Shown: positions 8,807 through 16,587 of the stretch, in pieces
How positions within the stretch are numbered: position 1 is the stretch's first letter
How the letters are laid out: each line of letters begins with the position of its first letter
Assembly: GCF_004522105.1 (NCBI RefSeq)
Contig: NZ_SPUJ01000007.1
Location: 62,001 to 126,000 of the forward strand
Direction of reading: 5' to 3'
Source of the DNA: Nocardioides sp. 1609
Lineage (GTDB): Bacteria; Actinomycetota; Actinomycetes; Propionibacteriales; Nocardioidaceae
DNA: 64,000 bases
Position numbers and translations under genes: made by a program
Notes under the pieces: generated by a model
What the model was told of the DNA's origin: nothing
Seen by the model: only the letters and a program-made list of their open reading frames with translations
The model's database searches: none

Positions 8807-8880
8807 CGACCTCCTCCGCTCGGCGTCATCAGGGCACCCAGCGGCATCGTCTCGCAGTCAGGAGCAGCGGGCCACCGTCA

Positions 8881-8919
8881 GTGATACGTGGTGGACGACT
8901 TTCTCCTCCGGTGTATCAC
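8881..8919. promoter_or_regulatory. Inverted GTGATAC pair upstream of the sigma gene
   Basis: GTGATAC at 8881-8887 and its exact complement GTATCAC at 8913-8919, centres 32 bp apart (about three helical turns), between the divergent sigma gene and the small plus-strand gene. It could be an operator or two overlapping promoter elements. Inferred only from symmetry and position. Confidence 0.4.
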
Positions 8920-8987
8920 GGGCGCCGCCGGCGCCTCCTCACCTCGGACAGGCGACGAGGGACGTCGCCCCGACCGTGAGGACCGGC

Positions 8988-9272
8988 ATGAGACACCACG
9001 AGACCCACGAGCGCACCCGCATCATCCGCGAGGTGGAGGCCGTCGCCGTCGTCGACATGACCGGCCACCTCCCGTGGAAGGCGAGCTGGGCGGCGCACTT
9101 CGGCGACCGCGAGGGCCTCCTCGAGGCGTTGCGCGAGCGGTGGGAGCGGATGTGCGTCGTGCAGGGCGGGCCGGACGGCCACCAGCGGCTGCGTCGCACG
9201 CACGCCGGGATGCTGCGCATCCTCGCCGCGCACGAGCCGGTCACCACCGAGCCGCGGCGGCTGGCCGGCTGA
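8988..9272 (+). CDS. Small hypothetical protein
   Basis: A 94-residue basic, His/Arg/Glu-rich protein, family not recognised. The central part (RIIREVEAVAVVDMTGHLPW) and the following helices (DREGLLEALRERWERM) suggest a small alpha-rich fold. ATG 8988 has GAGG 6 nt upstream; an in-frame GTG at 8976 is possible. It ends 17 bp before a strong hairpin that separates it from the convergent helD gene, which supports a real transcription unit. Divergent from the sigma gene. A spurious ORF cannot be excluded. Confidence 0.5.
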   Translation: MRHHETHERTRIIREVEAVAVVDMTGHLPWKASWAAHFGDREGLLEALRERWERMCVVQGGPDGHQRLRRTHAGMLRILAAHEPVTTEPRRLAG

Positions 9273-9289
9273 GCCGGGCGGCCCCGCAC

Positions 9290-9331
9290 CTGCGTGTCCC
9301 CGGGGTCAGGGGGACCTCCGGGGACACGCAG
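9290..9331. terminator. Bidirectional hairpin terminator
   Basis: Perfect 14-bp inverted repeat (CTGCGTGTCCCCGG and its complement) with a 14-nt loop, placed between convergent genes ending at 9272 (+) and 9337 (-). No U-tract is needed for many actinobacterial terminators. Confidence 0.75.
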
Positions 9332-9336
9332 CACCC

Positions 9337-11550
9337 TCAGCTGACCGTGGTGAGCAGCTGGGTCGCGCGGGTGAGGACGACGTACAGCGTCGAGCGGCCG
9401 GTCAGCGACTCCTCCTCGATCTCCTGCGGGCGGACGACGACGATCGCGTCGAACTCCAGCCCCTTGGTGTCGAGGCCGGTGAGGACGACGACGCGGTCCT
9501 CGCCCGACGGCGTCACCGAGGAGTCGACCGCGGCGCGGGCGCCGCGGGCGTCGTCGGCGAGCTCGGGCCACGACGCCAGCCACGCGTTGACCTCGGACCG
9601 GCGCGCCACCGGGACGACGACGCCGACCGTGCCGCCGACCTGGCCGGCCACCTCGACGACGGCCTCGCGGACCGAGGCCTCGAGCTCGGCCGCGCTGCCG
9701 GCCGGGCCGACCCGCTTCGGCTCGACGCCGGTGGAGCGGACCGCCGTCGGGAGGTCGACGTCGAGGCCGACCCGCTCGGCGTACGCCGCCGCGAACGCGT
9801 AGATCTCGGCGGAGTTGCGGTAGTTGGTCGAGAGGTGGAACTCGTGCAGCTCCTTGCCGGCGAGCGCCTCGGCCCGCGCCTCGGCCGACTCGGCCGGGAC
9901 CGGCCACGACGACTGGGCGGGGTCGCCGACGATCGTCCAGGACGCCGTGCGCCCGCGACGGCCGACCATCCGCCACTGCATCGGCGTCAGGTCCTGCGCC
10001 TCGTCGATGAGGACGTGGGCGAACGGGTCGTCGTCGATGGAGTGCGTCGGCGCCGTCCACGCGCGCCCGGACGGGGCGTACTCGCGGTCGGAGGCCGTCA
10101 TCAGCTCCTGGATGTCGACGCCGCCGTCGATCAGCGCGATCGGGTCGTCGCGCTCGTCGTCGGCGCGGGCCGGGACGTCGCCCAACGCGTAGCGCAGCTC
10201 GTCGAGCAGGGCGACGTCGGCGACGGAGAGGCCGGCGCCCGTCGCGCCGCCGTCGTCGCCGAGGCCGGCCCACGACTTGAGCAGCAGCCGCTGCTCCTCG
10301 GGCGTGACGACGCCCTCGCCGACGCGGGCGAGCAGGTCGGGGTCGCGCAGCCAGCCGAGCACCTCCGGCGCGGTGACCGGCGGCCACCAGGCCAGCACGA
10401 AGTCGAGGAAGTCGTCGTCGCCGAGCATGTCCTCGTCGAAGGCCTCCCGACCCCGGTCGCGGCCGCGCTCGCCGCGCACCTGGCGCCACATGGCGTCGAG
10501 CAGCGTCGGCGTGACGCGCGGGAGCTGCCGGTTGCGGCGACCCTGCGACATGATCTGGCGGCGCAGCCGCCCGAGGAGGCCGCGGTCGAGCACGATCGTG
10601 GTGTCGTACCAGAACACCCGGTACGAGGTCGGGCTGCCGGGCGCCTGCTGCCGCGCCGTGCGGCGCATCAGCTCGGCCATCCGGACCGCGCCCTTGATGT
10701 CGGCCACCGCCGGCTCGTCGTGCCGGGTCGCACGGACGCCGTCGACGACCTCGCCGAGCGAGCGCAGGGCCACCGCGGTCTCGCCGAGCGAGGGCAGGAC
10801 CCGCTCGATGTAGCGCATGAACACCCCGCTCGGGCCGACGACGAGGACGCCACCGGACTCGTAGCGGCGCCGGTCGGTGTAGAGCAGGTAGGCCGCGCGG
10901 TGCAGCGCGACGACGGTCTTGCCGACGCCCGGGCCGCCGGAGATGGTGGTGACGCCGCGGCTGGGCGCGCGGATCGCCTTGTCCTGCTCGGCCTGGATCG
11001 TCGCGACGATGGAGTGCATGGTGCGGTCGCGGGCCCGCGACAACTGGGCCATCAGCGCGCCCTCGCCGAGGATCGGCAGGTCGTCGGTGTTGCCCTCGGC
11101 GTCGAGGAGCTCGTCCTCGACGCTGGTCACCGTCGTGCCGGCCGAGCGCAGCACGCGGCGGCGGACGACGTCCTGCGGGGTGGCCGCCGTGGCCTGGTAG
11201 AACACCGCGGCCGCGGGTGCGCGCCAGTCGATGAGCAGGGAGTCGCGGTTCTCGTCGCGCAGGCCGATCCGGCCGACGTACCGGGGCTCCGGGTCGAGCT
11301 CGGGGCGCAGGTCGAGGCGCCCGAAGACCAGCCCCTCGTGCGCGGCGTCGAGCTGCGCGATCCGCTTGGCGGCCTGGAAGACCATCGCGTCGCGCTCGAC
11401 GAGGCCGCCCTCGTGGCCGAGTCGCCCGCGTTCGTGTCCTTCGCGGGCCAGCTGCTGCGCAGCCCTGCCCGCGTCCTCGAGCTGGCGGTGAACGCGGTCC
11501 ACGAACCGTTGTTCGCGCGCGATCTCCTGCTCGACGAGCTCTTCTGTCAC
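9337..11550 (-). CDS. helD: HelD-like RNA polymerase recycling motor ATPase
   Basis: A 737-residue UvrD/Rep-like SF1 ATPase. Residues 1-70 form a long charged helix, the coiled-coil arm that HelD inserts into RNA polymerase. A PYVGRIG-like strand and LLIDWRAP follow, then Walker A (GGPGVGKT, 205-212), Walker B (LIDEAQD) and a C-terminal KGLEFDAIVVV motif. The extended N-terminus distinguishes HelD from repair helicases. Family role: freeing stalled RNA polymerase from nucleic acid; some actinobacterial relatives protect against rifamycins. GTG 11550 has GGAGG 7 nt upstream. I do not see a rifamycin-associated element upstream. Monocistronic, ending at the 9290 hairpin. Confidence 0.88.
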   Translation of the reverse strand: MTEELVEQEIAREQRFVDRVHRQLEDAGRAAQQLAREGHERGRLGHEGGLVERDAMVFQAAKRIAQLDAAHEGLVFGRLDLRPELDPEPRYVGRIGLRDENRDSLLIDWRAPAAAVFYQATAATPQDVVRRRVLRSAGTTVTSVEDELLDAEGNTDDLPILGEGALMAQLSRARDRTMHSIVATIQAEQDKAIRAPSRGVTTISGGPGVGKTVVALHRAAYLLYTDRRRYESGGVLVVGPSGVFMRYIERVLPSLGETAVALRSLGEVVDGVRATRHDEPAVADIKGAVRMAELMRRTARQQAPGSPTSYRVFWYDTTIVLDRGLLGRLRRQIMSQGRRNRQLPRVTPTLLDAMWRQVRGERGRDRGREAFDEDMLGDDDFLDFVLAWWPPVTAPEVLGWLRDPDLLARVGEGVVTPEEQRLLLKSWAGLGDDGGATGAGLSVADVALLDELRYALGDVPARADDERDDPIALIDGGVDIQELMTASDREYAPSGRAWTAPTHSIDDDPFAHVLIDEAQDLTPMQWRMVGRRGRTASWTIVGDPAQSSWPVPAESAEARAEALAGKELHEFHLSTNYRNSAEIYAFAAAYAERVGLDVDLPTAVRSTGVEPKRVGPAGSAAELEASVREAVVEVAGQVGGTVGVVVPVARRSEVNAWLASWPELADDARGARAAVDSSVTPSGEDRVVVLTGLDTKGLEFDAIVVVRPQEIEEESLTGRSTLYVVLTRATQLLTTVS

Positions 11551-11659
11551 CGACTGCCCTCCACTGGCCCCGAATCCGGCAAGTTGTCCAGTCTACAAAG
11601 GTTTCGGCGGCCGTGGTGACCGGTTCACCGCGGAGGGGCCCGACCGGGGCGGCGGCGCT

Positions 11660-11737
11660 GGCGGGTAACTCACCGTTCGCACTGCTCACCCGCCCGAATT
11701 CGGGCGGGTGAGTGCGAGCAACGGTGAGTTACCCGCC
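11660..11737. repeat. 78-bp long palindrome at 3' end of hydratase gene
   Basis: Arms of GGCGGGTAACTCACCGTT at each end and a central symmetric stretch around GAATTC. Only a short asymmetric patch in each arm breaks the symmetry. It lies directly downstream of the minus-strand hydratase gene, so it may terminate that gene. It can form a near-perfect long hairpin or cruciform. Confidence 0.8.
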
Positions 11738-11746
11738 CCCGCCGGC

Positions 11747-12526
11747 TCACCGCCCCGGGCGTGCCAGGAACGCGTGCATCGCCTCGCGCGCGGCGTCGGA
11801 GCCGAAGAGCCGGGCCGACAGCTCGGCCATCTCGTCGGCGTCCGCCTCGATCCGGGCGAGCAGGTCGCGGGCGAGGAGGGCCTTGGTCTCGCGCAGCCCC
11901 TGGGGGGAGCCGGTGGCGAGCTCGGCGCACACGGCGTCGACCGTCGCGTCGAGGTCGTCGGCGGGGACGGCGCGGGTCACCAGACCCATCGGGACCGCCT
12001 CGGCGCCGGTGAAGACGGCGCCGCTCAGGGCGGCGTACGCCGCGGCGCGGGACGTCAGGCGGGGGAACACGGTCAGGGAGATGATCGCGGGCGCCAGGCC
12101 GAGCTTGACCTCGGTCAGCGCGAAGGTGGCGTCCTCGGCGGCCACGACCACGTCGGAGGCGGCGACGATGCCGATGCCGCCGGCGCGGGCCGCTCCCCGG
12201 ACGACCGTGACGACCGGCTTCGACATGCCCACGACGAAGCGCTGCAGGTCGACGATCGCGCGGGTGCCGGCCGACATGCCCTCCGCGGCGGCCTCGGCGA
12301 GGTCGGCGCCGGAGCAGAAGACCCGTCCGCTCGAGACCAGCCGGACGACGCGGACGTCGTCGTCGGCCTCGGCCCGCGCGAGCCGGTCGGCCAGCTCGGT
12401 CACCAGCTGGCGCGACAGCGCGTTGCGGTTGTGCGGGGAGTCGAGGGTGATCGTCGCGACGGGGCCGTCCACGCGGTGGTGGACGAGCTCGTCGTGGACG
12501 ACGTCCCCGGCGGGTGTCGTGGCCAT
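11747..12526 (-). CDS. Enoyl-CoA hydratase/isomerase family protein
   Basis: 259-residue crotonase-fold protein. Oxyanion-hole segments CSGADL and GAARAGGIGIV are present, and one catalytic glutamate lies in LTEVKLGLAPA. The second hydratase glutamate position appears not to be Glu (AYAALSGAVFTG). The LGLAPAIIS stretch resembles the LiuC/methylglutaconyl-CoA hydratase branch (LGLxPATIS). Substrate therefore uncertain. Start at ATG 12526 follows AGGA with 8-nt spacing; ATG 12535 is an alternative. It is divergent from the SigK island, about 80 bp from its first gene, and the downstream palindrome likely ends transcription. Confidence 0.8.
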   Translation of the reverse strand: MATTPAGDVVHDELVHHRVDGPVATITLDSPHNRNALSRQLVTELADRLARAEADDDVRVVRLVSSGRVFCSGADLAEAAAEGMSAGTRAIVDLQRFVVGMSKPVVTVVRGAARAGGIGIVAASDVVVAAEDATFALTEVKLGLAPAIISLTVFPRLTSRAAAYAALSGAVFTGAEAVPMGLVTRAVPADDLDATVDAVCAELATGSPQGLRETKALLARDLLARIEADADEMAELSARLFGSDAAREAMHAFLARPGR

Positions 12527-12571
12527 GGCGGCCATCCTGCCGCACCCGGTGGTCGGCTCCGGCGCTCCGAC

Positions 12572-12599
12572 CCATCCGGCGGGCCCGTCGGCGACGAAC
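12572..12599 (+). promoter_or_regulatory. SigK-type promoter, Mo-oxidoreductase
   Basis: CCATCC, 16-bp spacer, ACGAAC. From the mycobacterial literature I recall a SigK consensus of CCATCC, 15-16 bp, CCGAAT; the match is 6/6 and 4/6. The -10 box ends 7 nt before the ATG at 12607, predicting a leaderless or nearly leaderless transcript. Confidence 0.6.
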
Positions 12600-12606
12600 A
12601 CCGCCC

Positions 12607-14307
12607 ATGGCCACCTCCCGTCCCACCCGTCGTCTGTACGCCCTCTTCGGCCTGGTCTCGACCCTGGTCGGCATGGGCGTGGGCCACCTGACGGCGTCGC
12701 TGCTCACCCCGGACTCGTCCCCGGTGCTGGCCGTCGGCTCCGGGGTGATCGACCGGACCCCGGTCTCGCTCAAGGAGTGGGCGATCAAGAACTTCGAGTC
12801 CGACGGCTTCAGCATCGGTCCGATCGACTTCGCGGCCCGCAACTACGACAAGATCGTGCTGGTCGGGTCGGTCTTCGTCGGCGTGCTCGTGCTCGCCCTG
12901 GTCGCCGGTCTGCTGGCCCGCCGCAGCTTCGCGCTCGGCGCCGGCCTGCTCGTCGTCCTGGTCGCCGTCGCGGCGGGCGCGGTGCTGACCCGGCCGATCG
13001 TCGAGCCGCTGGACGTCGTCCCGAGCCTCCTGACCGCGCTCGCCGGCGTCGGCGCCCTGTGGTGGTTGCACCGCACCGCGCTCGGCCTGCCGCTCGACCC
13101 GCGGGCCCGCTCGAGCGTCGAGGTCGCCAAGGCCGAGGGCGCCCGGGCCGCCGCTGCCGACCGCACCGGCGAGCCCACCGTCGACCGCCTCTCCGAGGGC
13201 CCCGTCGCGGCCCCCGCCGACGCCGACGCCGACACCCGCCCCAGCCGGCGCGGCGTGCTCGTCGTCGCTGCGGTCCTGACGGCGTCCGCCGCCGTGCTCG
13301 GCGGCGCCGGCAAGTGGATCATCGGCCTGCGCGGCCGGCCCGAGGACATCACGCTCCCCGAGCCCACGTCCGCCGGCGCCCTCGGGCCGCTCCCCGAGGG
13401 GCTCGAGGCGAAGATCAAGGGCATCACGCCCCTGCAGGTGGCCAACGGCGACTTCTACCGCGTCGACACCCGCCTCGACACCCCCGTCGTCTCCTCCGAG
13501 GACTGGACCCTCACCGTCGACGGCGACGTCGAGAACAAGCTCGAGATCAGCTTCGAGGAGCTGCTCGACATGCCGATGGTCGAGCGCGACATCACCCTGA
13601 CCTGCGTCTCCAACAGCGTCGGGGGCAAGTACGTCGGCGGCGCCCGCTGGCTCGGCGTGCCCCTGATGGACATCCTCGACCGGGCCGGCATCGGCAAGGA
13701 CGCCGACCAGATGATCGCCACCGACTTCGACGGCATGACCATCGGCACCCCGATCGACCTGCTGCGCGACGGCCGTGAGCCGCTGCTGTGCATCGGCATG
13801 AACGGCGAGCCGCTGCCGCGCGAGCACGGGTTCCCCGTCCGGGTCGTCGTCCCCGGCCTCTACGGCTTCATCAGCGCGACCAAGTGGGTCACCAGGCTCA
13901 CCATGACGACGTACGCCGACACCGAGTCGTACTGGACCGAGCGCAGCTGGGACACCCGTGCCCCGATCAAGCCGTCGGCGCGCATCGACACGCCCCGCGC
14001 GCTCACCACCGTCGACGCCGGCAAGGTCAACGTCGGCGGCGTCGCCTGGGCCCAGGACAACGGCGGCGTGATGAAGGTGCAGGTCAAGGTGGACGGCGGC
14101 GACTGGGCCGACGCCGAGCTCGGTCCCGACGTCAACAACGTCTACTGGCGCCAGTGGTACCGCGAGGTCGAGGTCGAGGGCGGCCAGCACACCATCTCGG
14201 CGCGGGTGGTCGACGGCGACGGGCAGCTGCAGACCGACGTCCAGGCCGCGCCGTTCCCGGGCGGCTCGAGCGGCATCCACTCGTTCTTCTTCACCGCCGC
14301 CTCGTAG
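12607..14307 (+). CDS. Membrane-anchored molybdopterin-dependent oxidoreductase
   Basis: 566 residues. The N-terminal 240 residues hold about five transmembrane helices (roughly 10-30, 83-103, 108-128, 136-155, 217-236). The outward part is a sulfite-oxidase-fold molybdopterin domain (about 285-460) with the Mo-ligating cysteine at Cys333 in TLTCVSN, followed by PGLYGFISATKWV and a C-terminal immunoglobulin-like Mo-co dimerisation domain (about 470-566). The family includes YedY/MsrP and plant-type sulfite oxidases; substrate unknown. No heme motif, so electrons must pass to a partner, possibly in the membrane. A SigK-type promoter lies directly upstream and the fasciclin gene follows. Confidence 0.88.
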   Translation: MATSRPTRRLYALFGLVSTLVGMGVGHLTASLLTPDSSPVLAVGSGVIDRTPVSLKEWAIKNFESDGFSIGPIDFAARNYDKIVLVGSVFVGVLVLALVAGLLARRSFALGAGLLVVLVAVAAGAVLTRPIVEPLDVVPSLLTALAGVGALWWLHRTALGLPLDPRARSSVEVAKAEGARAAAADRTGEPTVDRLSEGPVAAPADADADTRPSRRGVLVVAAVLTASAAVLGGAGKWIIGLRGRPEDITLPEPTSAGALGPLPEGLEAKIKGITPLQVANGDFYRVDTRLDTPVVSSEDWTLTVDGDVENKLEISFEELLDMPMVERDITLTCVSNSVGGKYVGGARWLGVPLMDILDRAGIGKDADQMIATDFDGMTIGTPIDLLRDGREPLLCIGMNGEPLPREHGFPVRVVVPGLYGFISATKWVTRLTMTTYADTESYWTERSWDTRAPIKPSARIDTPRALTTVDAGKVNVGGVAWAQDNGGVMKVQVKVDGGDWADAELGPDVNNVYWRQWYREVEVEGGQHTISARVVDGDGQLQTDVQAAPFPGGSSGIHSFFFTAAS

Positions 14308-14421
14308 CTCCGGCGGCCGCCACCGCACCCTCACGCCGGGCGTGGTGGCAGGCCCCGCCGTCGAGAGCGCGCAGGGCCTCCGGGCCCGGGAAAAAAACTC
14401 CAGAACTCGTCCCGATCCGGG

Positions 14422-14448
14422 CAATCCGCCCGGACCGGGCCACCGAAT
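14422..14448 (+). promoter_or_regulatory. SigK-type promoter, fasciclin gene
   Basis: CAATCC, 15-bp spacer, CCGAAT: 5/6 and 6/6 to the SigK consensus I recall. Start of transcription would be near 14455, giving a leader of about 30 nt with GGAAGG before the ATG at 14487. Confidence 0.7.
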
Positions 14449-14486
14449 CACTCACGTCATTCCACTCAACGGAAGGTCCCACCCCA

Positions 14487-15212
14487 ATGAAGCTCAAGAC
14501 CCTCCGCCGCGGCACCGCCGCTGCGGCCGTGCTCACCCTCTCGATCTCCCTCGCCGCCTGCGGCTCGGAGGACGATTCCTCCGACGACAACGCCGGTGAC
14601 ACGAGCTCGGCCCCGGCCGAGACCGAGTCGGAGGCGCCGCCCGCCGAGGACACCCCGTCCGAGGACTCGGGCGCAGAGGCCGGCGGCGAGTTCGACGCCG
14701 TCTTCGGTCCCGCCTGCAGCTCGCTGCCCGCCGAGGGCGAGCCCGGCTCGCTGACCGGCATGGTCGTCGACCCGGTGGCCACCGCCGCCGGCACCAACCC
14801 GCTGCTCGAGACCCTCGTCACCGCCGTCGGCGCCGTCGACGGTCTCGCCGGCACCCTGAACGACGCCCCGGCGCTCACCGTGTTCGCCCCGGCGAACGAC
14901 GCCTTCGCCGCCATCGACCCGGCCACGCTCCAGGGCCTGCTCGACGGCGCCAAGGCCGACGGCGCGCAGAGCGACCTGGCGACGATCCTGTCGCACCACG
15001 TGCTCGGCGAGAACCTCGACCCGACCGCCGTGGTCGGCGAGCAGCCGACCCTGATCGGCGACAACCTGACGATCTCCGGCGACCCGGAGGCCGGCATGAC
15101 CGTCTCCGACGGCAAGGTCGAGGCGAAGGTCCTCTGCGGCGGCATCCCGACGGCCAACGCCACGGTCTACGTCATCGACTCGGTGCTGACCAACGCCATG
15201 CCGACGTCCTGA
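14487..15212 (+). CDS. Mpt83-like fasciclin-domain lipoprotein
   Basis: 241 residues. Lipoprotein signal: basic MKLKTLRR, hydrophobic core, lipobox LAAC. An acidic Ser/Glu/Asp/Pro linker follows (about 27-70). The C-terminal fasciclin (FAS1) domain has PALTVFAPANDAFAAID and LATILSHHVLGENL. Length and layout match mycobacterial Mpt83/Mpt70, the classic SigK targets. Likely cell-surface adhesive or sensing protein; molecular role unknown. GGAAGG lies 10 nt before the ATG and a near-consensus SigK promoter upstream. The sigK gene follows 38 bp downstream, so this promoter may also drive sigK positively. Confidence 0.9.
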   Translation: MKLKTLRRGTAAAAVLTLSISLAACGSEDDSSDDNAGDTSSAPAETESEAPPAEDTPSEDSGAEAGGEFDAVFGPACSSLPAEGEPGSLTGMVVDPVATAAGTNPLLETLVTAVGAVDGLAGTLNDAPALTVFAPANDAFAAIDPATLQGLLDGAKADGAQSDLATILSHHVLGENLDPTAVVGEQPTLIGDNLTISGDPEAGMTVSDGKVEAKVLCGGIPTANATVYVIDSVLTNAMPTS

Positions 15213-15250
15213 CCAGTTCACCTCTCGACTGACAGGGCAAGATCAGCACC

Positions 15251-15865
15251 ATGAACCGGCTCACGCCAGCCTCCGACGGCACCCCGCTCCGCGGGGTGCC
15301 GTCCGGAGGCCCGGCCCCAGGCGACGTCCTCAGTGACCTGCTCCGCCGCTCGGCCAAGGGCGACCAGCAGGCCTTCGCGCAGCTCTACGACGCGACGTCC
15401 GCGCGGGTCTACGGCCTGGCCGTCCGCGTGGTCCGAGACCCCGCCCAGGCCGAGGAGGTCGCCCAGGAGGCGTTCCTCGAGGTCTGGCGGACGGCGTCCC
15501 GGTTCGACTCGGACCGCGGGAGTGCCCTCTCCTGGCTGATGACCATCTGCCACCGCAAGGCGGTCGACCGGGTCCGCTCGGCCGAGGCCTCCTCGCGGCG
15601 CGACACCTCGTACAACCAGCACAACCAGGCGATCGACCACGACACGACCGCCGACGCGGCCCAGGCCTCCATGGAGGCGCGACGGGTCCGCGACGCACTG
15701 ACAGGGCTCACCGAGGTCCAGCGCGAGGCGATCGAGCTCGCGTACTTCGGGGGCTACACGCACACAGAAGTCGCCGGCATGCTCGACCTCCCGGTCGGGA
15801 CGGCGAAGACACGTATCCGCGACGGCCTCATCCGCCTGCGCGACAAGATGGGGGTGGGGTCATGA
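15251..15865 (+). CDS. sigK: ECF sigma factor SigK
   Basis: 204 residues. Region 2: AFAQLYDATSARVYGLA, AEEVAQEAFLEVWRTASRFD, GSALSWLMTICHRKAVDRVR. Region 4: LTEVQREAIELAYFGGYTHTEVAGMLDLPVGTAKTR-type helix-turn-helix. This matches the SigK group. Assignment is supported by context: the anti-sigma gene overlaps its stop (ATGA), and the known mycobacterial SigK targets (fasciclin lipoprotein, FAD oxidoreductase, DUF1365, cyclopropane synthase, DUF1295) surround it. The start has only a weak Shine-Dalgarno, suggesting read-through expression from the fasciclin promoter. Confidence 0.93.
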   Translation: MNRLTPASDGTPLRGVPSGGPAPGDVLSDLLRRSAKGDQQAFAQLYDATSARVYGLAVRVVRDPAQAEEVAQEAFLEVWRTASRFDSDRGSALSWLMTICHRKAVDRVRSAEASSRRDTSYNQHNQAIDHDTTADAAQASMEARRVRDALTGLTEVQREAIELAYFGGYTHTEVAGMLDLPVGTAKTRIRDGLIRLRDKMGVGS

Positions 15866-16587
15866 GCGTCGACATCCACGCGCTCTCCGGCGCGTACGCC
15901 GTCGGCGCCGTCGACGAGCTCGAACGAGCCAGCTTCGAGCGGCACCTGTCCGGCTGCGCGTCCTGCCGGGCCGAGGTCGACTCGCTCCGCGAGACCGCCG
16001 CGCGGCTCACCGAGACCGTCGCCGTCGAGCCGCCCGCCTCGCTGCGCGACTCCGTCCTCGCCGACATCCAGACCGTGCGTCCGCTGCCGCCGCTGGTCGC
16101 GAACGCGGCCGAACGAGGTCGCGCGACGCGGCGCCGATTTCCGGTTCTGGTCGCAGCGGCTGCTGCACTGATCGCGTTCGGCGCCGTCGGTACGACCATC
16201 TGGCACCCCTGGTCCGACGACACGTCGCAGAGCCCGCAGCTCAGCGCGAGCGAGCAGATCCTCCAGGCGAAGGACGCCGAGGAGGTCGTCGTCCCGATCG
16301 AGGGTGGCGGGTCCGCGACCGTCGTCCGCTCGAAGTCGCTCAACCGTGCGGTCATGCAGGCCACCGACATGCCCGCCGCACCGTCCGGCCACGACTACGC
16401 GCTGTGGCTGCAGCACGACGACACCATGGTCGCGGCCGGTCACATGGCCGGCGGGACCGGCGCGGTCATCCTCGAGGGCGACCCCGCCAGCGCCTCCGGC
16501 TTCGGCATCACCGTCGAGCAGGCCGGCACCGACCCGAGCGAGCCCAGCGACCAGGTCGTCGCGGTGGTCCCGTTCGAGAACGCGTGA
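15862..16587 (+). CDS. rskA: Anti-sigma-K factor RskA
   Basis: 241 residues. The cytoplasmic N-terminal anti-sigma domain (HALSGAYAVGAVDELE) has a zinc-finger-like His28, Cys32, Cys35. One transmembrane helix lies at about 93-112 (FPVLVAAAAALIAFGAVG). The extracytoplasmic C-terminal RskA domain (about 120-241) includes SGHDYALWL. In mycobacteria RskA holds SigK until regulated intramembrane proteolysis; the same topology is visible here. Overlaps sigK by ATGA and the next gene by ATGA, so all three are translationally coupled. Confidence 0.93.
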   Translation: MSVDIHALSGAYAVGAVDELERASFERHLSGCASCRAEVDSLRETAARLTETVAVEPPASLRDSVLADIQTVRPLPPLVANAAERGRATRRRFPVLVAAAAALIAFGAVGTTIWHPWSDDTSQSPQLSASEQILQAKDAEEVVVPIEGGGSATVVRSKSLNRAVMQATDMPAAPSGHDYALWLQHDDTMVAAGHMAGGTGAVILEGDPASASGFGITVEQAGTDPSEPSDQVVAVVPFENA

